Below are positions 62,653 to 64,000 of a DNA stretch of 64,000 nucleotides, piece by piece. Numbering within the stretch: the stretch's first letter is position 1; each line of letters opens with the position of its first letter. Position numbers and translations under genes: made by a program. Source of the DNA: Carboxylicivirga sp. GTDB taxonomy: Bacteria > Bacteroidota > Bacteroidia > Bacteroidales > Marinilabiliaceae. The DNA lies in assembly GCA_025210475.1 (NCBI GenBank), contig JAOARW010000089.1:34663-98662 (forward strand), read 5' to 3'. The notes beneath the pieces were generated by a model that was given only the letters and a program-made list of their open reading frames with translations, had not been told where the DNA came from and did no database searches.

Positions 62653-64000
62653 CTATTTAATTACAATTTTTGTTGTTTTTAATTTGCCTTCCGAATTCAC
62701 CTTAAGAATATACAGGCCAGGTTTTAATGGGATATTCATTGGTATTGTTTCTTCATAATACTTTTGATTATGAACTTCTCTACCTTGTTTATCACAAATA
62801 GTTACAACAACCCCTTCAACAGATACTTCACCCAATTGAAGTGTGAAATTACCAGATGATGGATTAGGATAAACTTTAATCTTAGAATTGCTTTTAATAT
62901 TAGAGTCTATATCTGTTGCTATTTGTACTGTAACTGCTACCTCACTCTCTTCTGAAGAAAGCTCTCCATCACTAACAACAAGCCTAAACACAAATGTAGA
63001 TTCACTAGCTACATCAGGCGCTGTGAAGGTAGGTTGAGCGGCTGTGTTATCAGATAAAACAATACCAGATGGCGCTGTCCATTGATACATTAACGTTGTT
63101 CCTTCAGGATCTGTTGAACCTGTACCATCAAGCTGAACCAATGTATTAGCTGATACGTCCTGACCTTGTCCAGCCGAAGCCGTAGGTTTCTCGTTAACAT
63201 TAACAATTGCTATAGTTATAGTCTCCGGGTCTGATGCACTCACACCATCTCTCACAGTCAGAGTTAATGTATAACTATTTGTTGTTTCATAGTCTAAATT
63301 AGCATTAGACTTAACACTTATCTCACCAGATGAATTACCTATTTCAAAGATATCATCACCATTACCAGAGACAATCGTCCAATCGCCAAATGTAGAACCC
63401 ACCACAACATCCGTGGCTACAACTGTTCCAATTGTGGCTCCATTTTCCGCATCTTCCGAAAGTGAAAATTCTTGACTTTCGGTGATCACTGGCGGATGAT
63501 CAACGATCGTAACAATTGCCGAACCCGAGGCTGTATTACCATTCACATCATTAACTGTTAAATTAACAGTATTTGTGCCCAAATTCGTAATATTAAAATC
63601 AGTTTTATCCAACTGAAGCGAGGCTATACCACAATTATCGGATGAGCCATTATCAATATCTTCTGTAGTAATACTTGCAGAACCATTAACATCAAGCATA
63701 ACACTAGGATTTTGGGTCAATACAACAGGAACGGTCACATCATCAATTATCACATTCTGATTCACCACGATTGAATTACCATTTCCATCGTCAAAAGTCC
63801 AGGCTACCACATGTGTACCTTGAGTGGTATAAGTCAAAGGATCAGTTGTGGTACCTGTGATCGTTCCTGCACAAGCATCGGTTGTAGTTGGTGCCACTGC
63901 CGTTGCTTCGCATTCGCCCGTTACATCTTCCAATGTTGGCGTAAGCGGATCGGTCACATCATCAATTATCACATTCTGATTCACCACGATTGAATTGCCA
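62653..64000 (-). CDS. T9SS-sorted surface/secreted protein with HYR and cadherin-like repeats, N-terminal part outside window
   Basis: The frame is open to the right edge, so the N-terminus lies beyond it. The visible 449 residues contain HYR-type repeats (VNQNVIIDDVTDPL, then THVVAWTFDDGNGNSI), a cadherin-like domain (about residues 175-270, with SGEISVKSNANLDYETTNSYTLTLTV), a PKD-like domain (PTASAGQGQDVSANTLVQLDGTGS), and a C-terminal type A sorting domain (IKVYPNPSSGNFTLQLGE through GLYILKVNSEG). The last directs export by the type IX system, to which PorQ belongs. A 219-bp DNA unit repeats at the left end of the visible part. Such proteins are adhesins or large exoenzymes. Confidence 0.88.
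   Translation of the reverse strand, partial: GNSIVVNQNVIIDDVTDPLTPTLEDVTGECEATAVAPTTTDACAGTITGTTTDPLTYTTQGTHVVAWTFDDGNGNSIVVNQNVIIDDVTVPVVLTQNPSVMLDVNGSASITTEDIDNGSSDNCGIASLQLDKTDFNITNLGTNTVNLTVNDVNGNTASGSAIVTIVDHPPVITESQEFSLSEDAENGATIGTVVATDVVVGSTFGDWTIVSGNGDDIFEIGNSSGEISVKSNANLDYETTNSYTLTLTVRDGVSASDPETITIAIVNVNEKPTASAGQGQDVSANTLVQLDGTGSTDPEGTTLMYQWTAPSGIVLSDNTAAQPTFTAPDVASESTFVFRLVVSDGELSSEESEVAVTVQIATDIDSNIKSNSKIKVYPNPSSGNFTLQLGEVSVEGVVVTICDKQGREVHNQKYYEETIPMNIPLKPGLYILKVNSEGKLKTTKIVIK
63732..63998 (-). repeat. 219-bp tandem repeat unit inside the T9SS protein gene
   Basis: A 47-nt stretch beginning CGGTCACATCATCAATTATC recurs identically at 63732-63778 and 63951-63997, a spacing of 219 bp or 73 codons, matching one HYR repeat. 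The array continues beyond the right edge. Confidence 0.8.

Noticed and set aside
1..64000. CRISPR arrays, tRNA or rRNA genes, IS elements, prophage
   Set aside because: Looked for direct repeats with spacers, T-loop patterns and transposase/integrase motifs; none found by eye.

Overview
The window looks like a chromosomal segment of a Bacteroidota bacterium, probably a marine member of the Marinilabiliales or a related order; the rank below phylum is an inference. The phylum is supported by a type IX secretion protein (PorQ) and a C-terminal T9SS sorting domain, by repeated TAnnTTTG promoter elements, by weak Shine-Dalgarno use, and by Bacteroidota-type families (DUF5683, DUF3098, ECF sigma plus anti-sigma modules, YkgJ clusters). 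No rRNA, tRNA, CRISPR array, transposase or phage gene was seen.

Layout. 1-2783: end of the mrdA (PBP2)-rodA elongation pair. 2784-7539: a KamA-like radical SAM gene behind a structured leader, a pentapeptide-repeat protein, a DMT transporter overlapping a YkgJ Fe-S protein, and porQ. 7633-15900, minus strand: NDH-2, GtrA, a 50-residue membrane peptide, a PH-domain protein and a large lipoprotein alpha-2-macroglobulin. 16226-22935: a membrane-tethered PD-(D/E)XK-like protein, an orphan chemoreceptor, a TPR protein, a DUF5683 protein and a DUF485-ActP-like symporter pair. 22998-25994: a second YkgJ protein and a PIF1/RecD-like helicase with a C-terminal HTH. 26350-34927: a surface-glycan cluster (FkbM methyltransferase, AAC(3)-like acetyltransferase, Cys-less AsnB-like amidotransferase, CapA-like phosphatase, Wzx flippase, NodB-like deacetylase, glycosyltransferase).

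35109-42017 is housekeeping: ftsX-DUF3098-uppP-truB-queA, a tandem universal stress protein, pfkA and cysH. 42077-46575 holds an outer-membrane barrel, an AspT/YidE exchanger, acylphosphatase and an ECF sigma/anti-sigma pair. 46580-51962, minus strand: a histidine kinase, a lipoprotein, a second ECF module with a beta-solenoid-like surface protein, a macro-domain hydrolase and a YdeI-like protein. 52054-59448: a TtcA-like tRNA thiolase, two tandem glutathione peroxidases each with its own terminator, an S37-type peptidase, cbiA/cobB, typA and dgkA. 59445-62553: a decayed barrel gene and a GntR-ABC operon. 62653-64000: the C-terminal end of a repeat-rich T9SS-secreted protein running off the window.

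The least explained signals are (1) an 88-bp imperfect-palindrome element present three times in intergenic DNA, each time upstream of a gene and in the same orientation relative to it, with a base-pair covariation in its central hairpin; (2) the roughly 140-nt structured leader of the KamA-like gene, with mutually exclusive pairings; and (3) the glycan cluster, whose enzymes suggest amide and acetyl decoration of a surface polymer.
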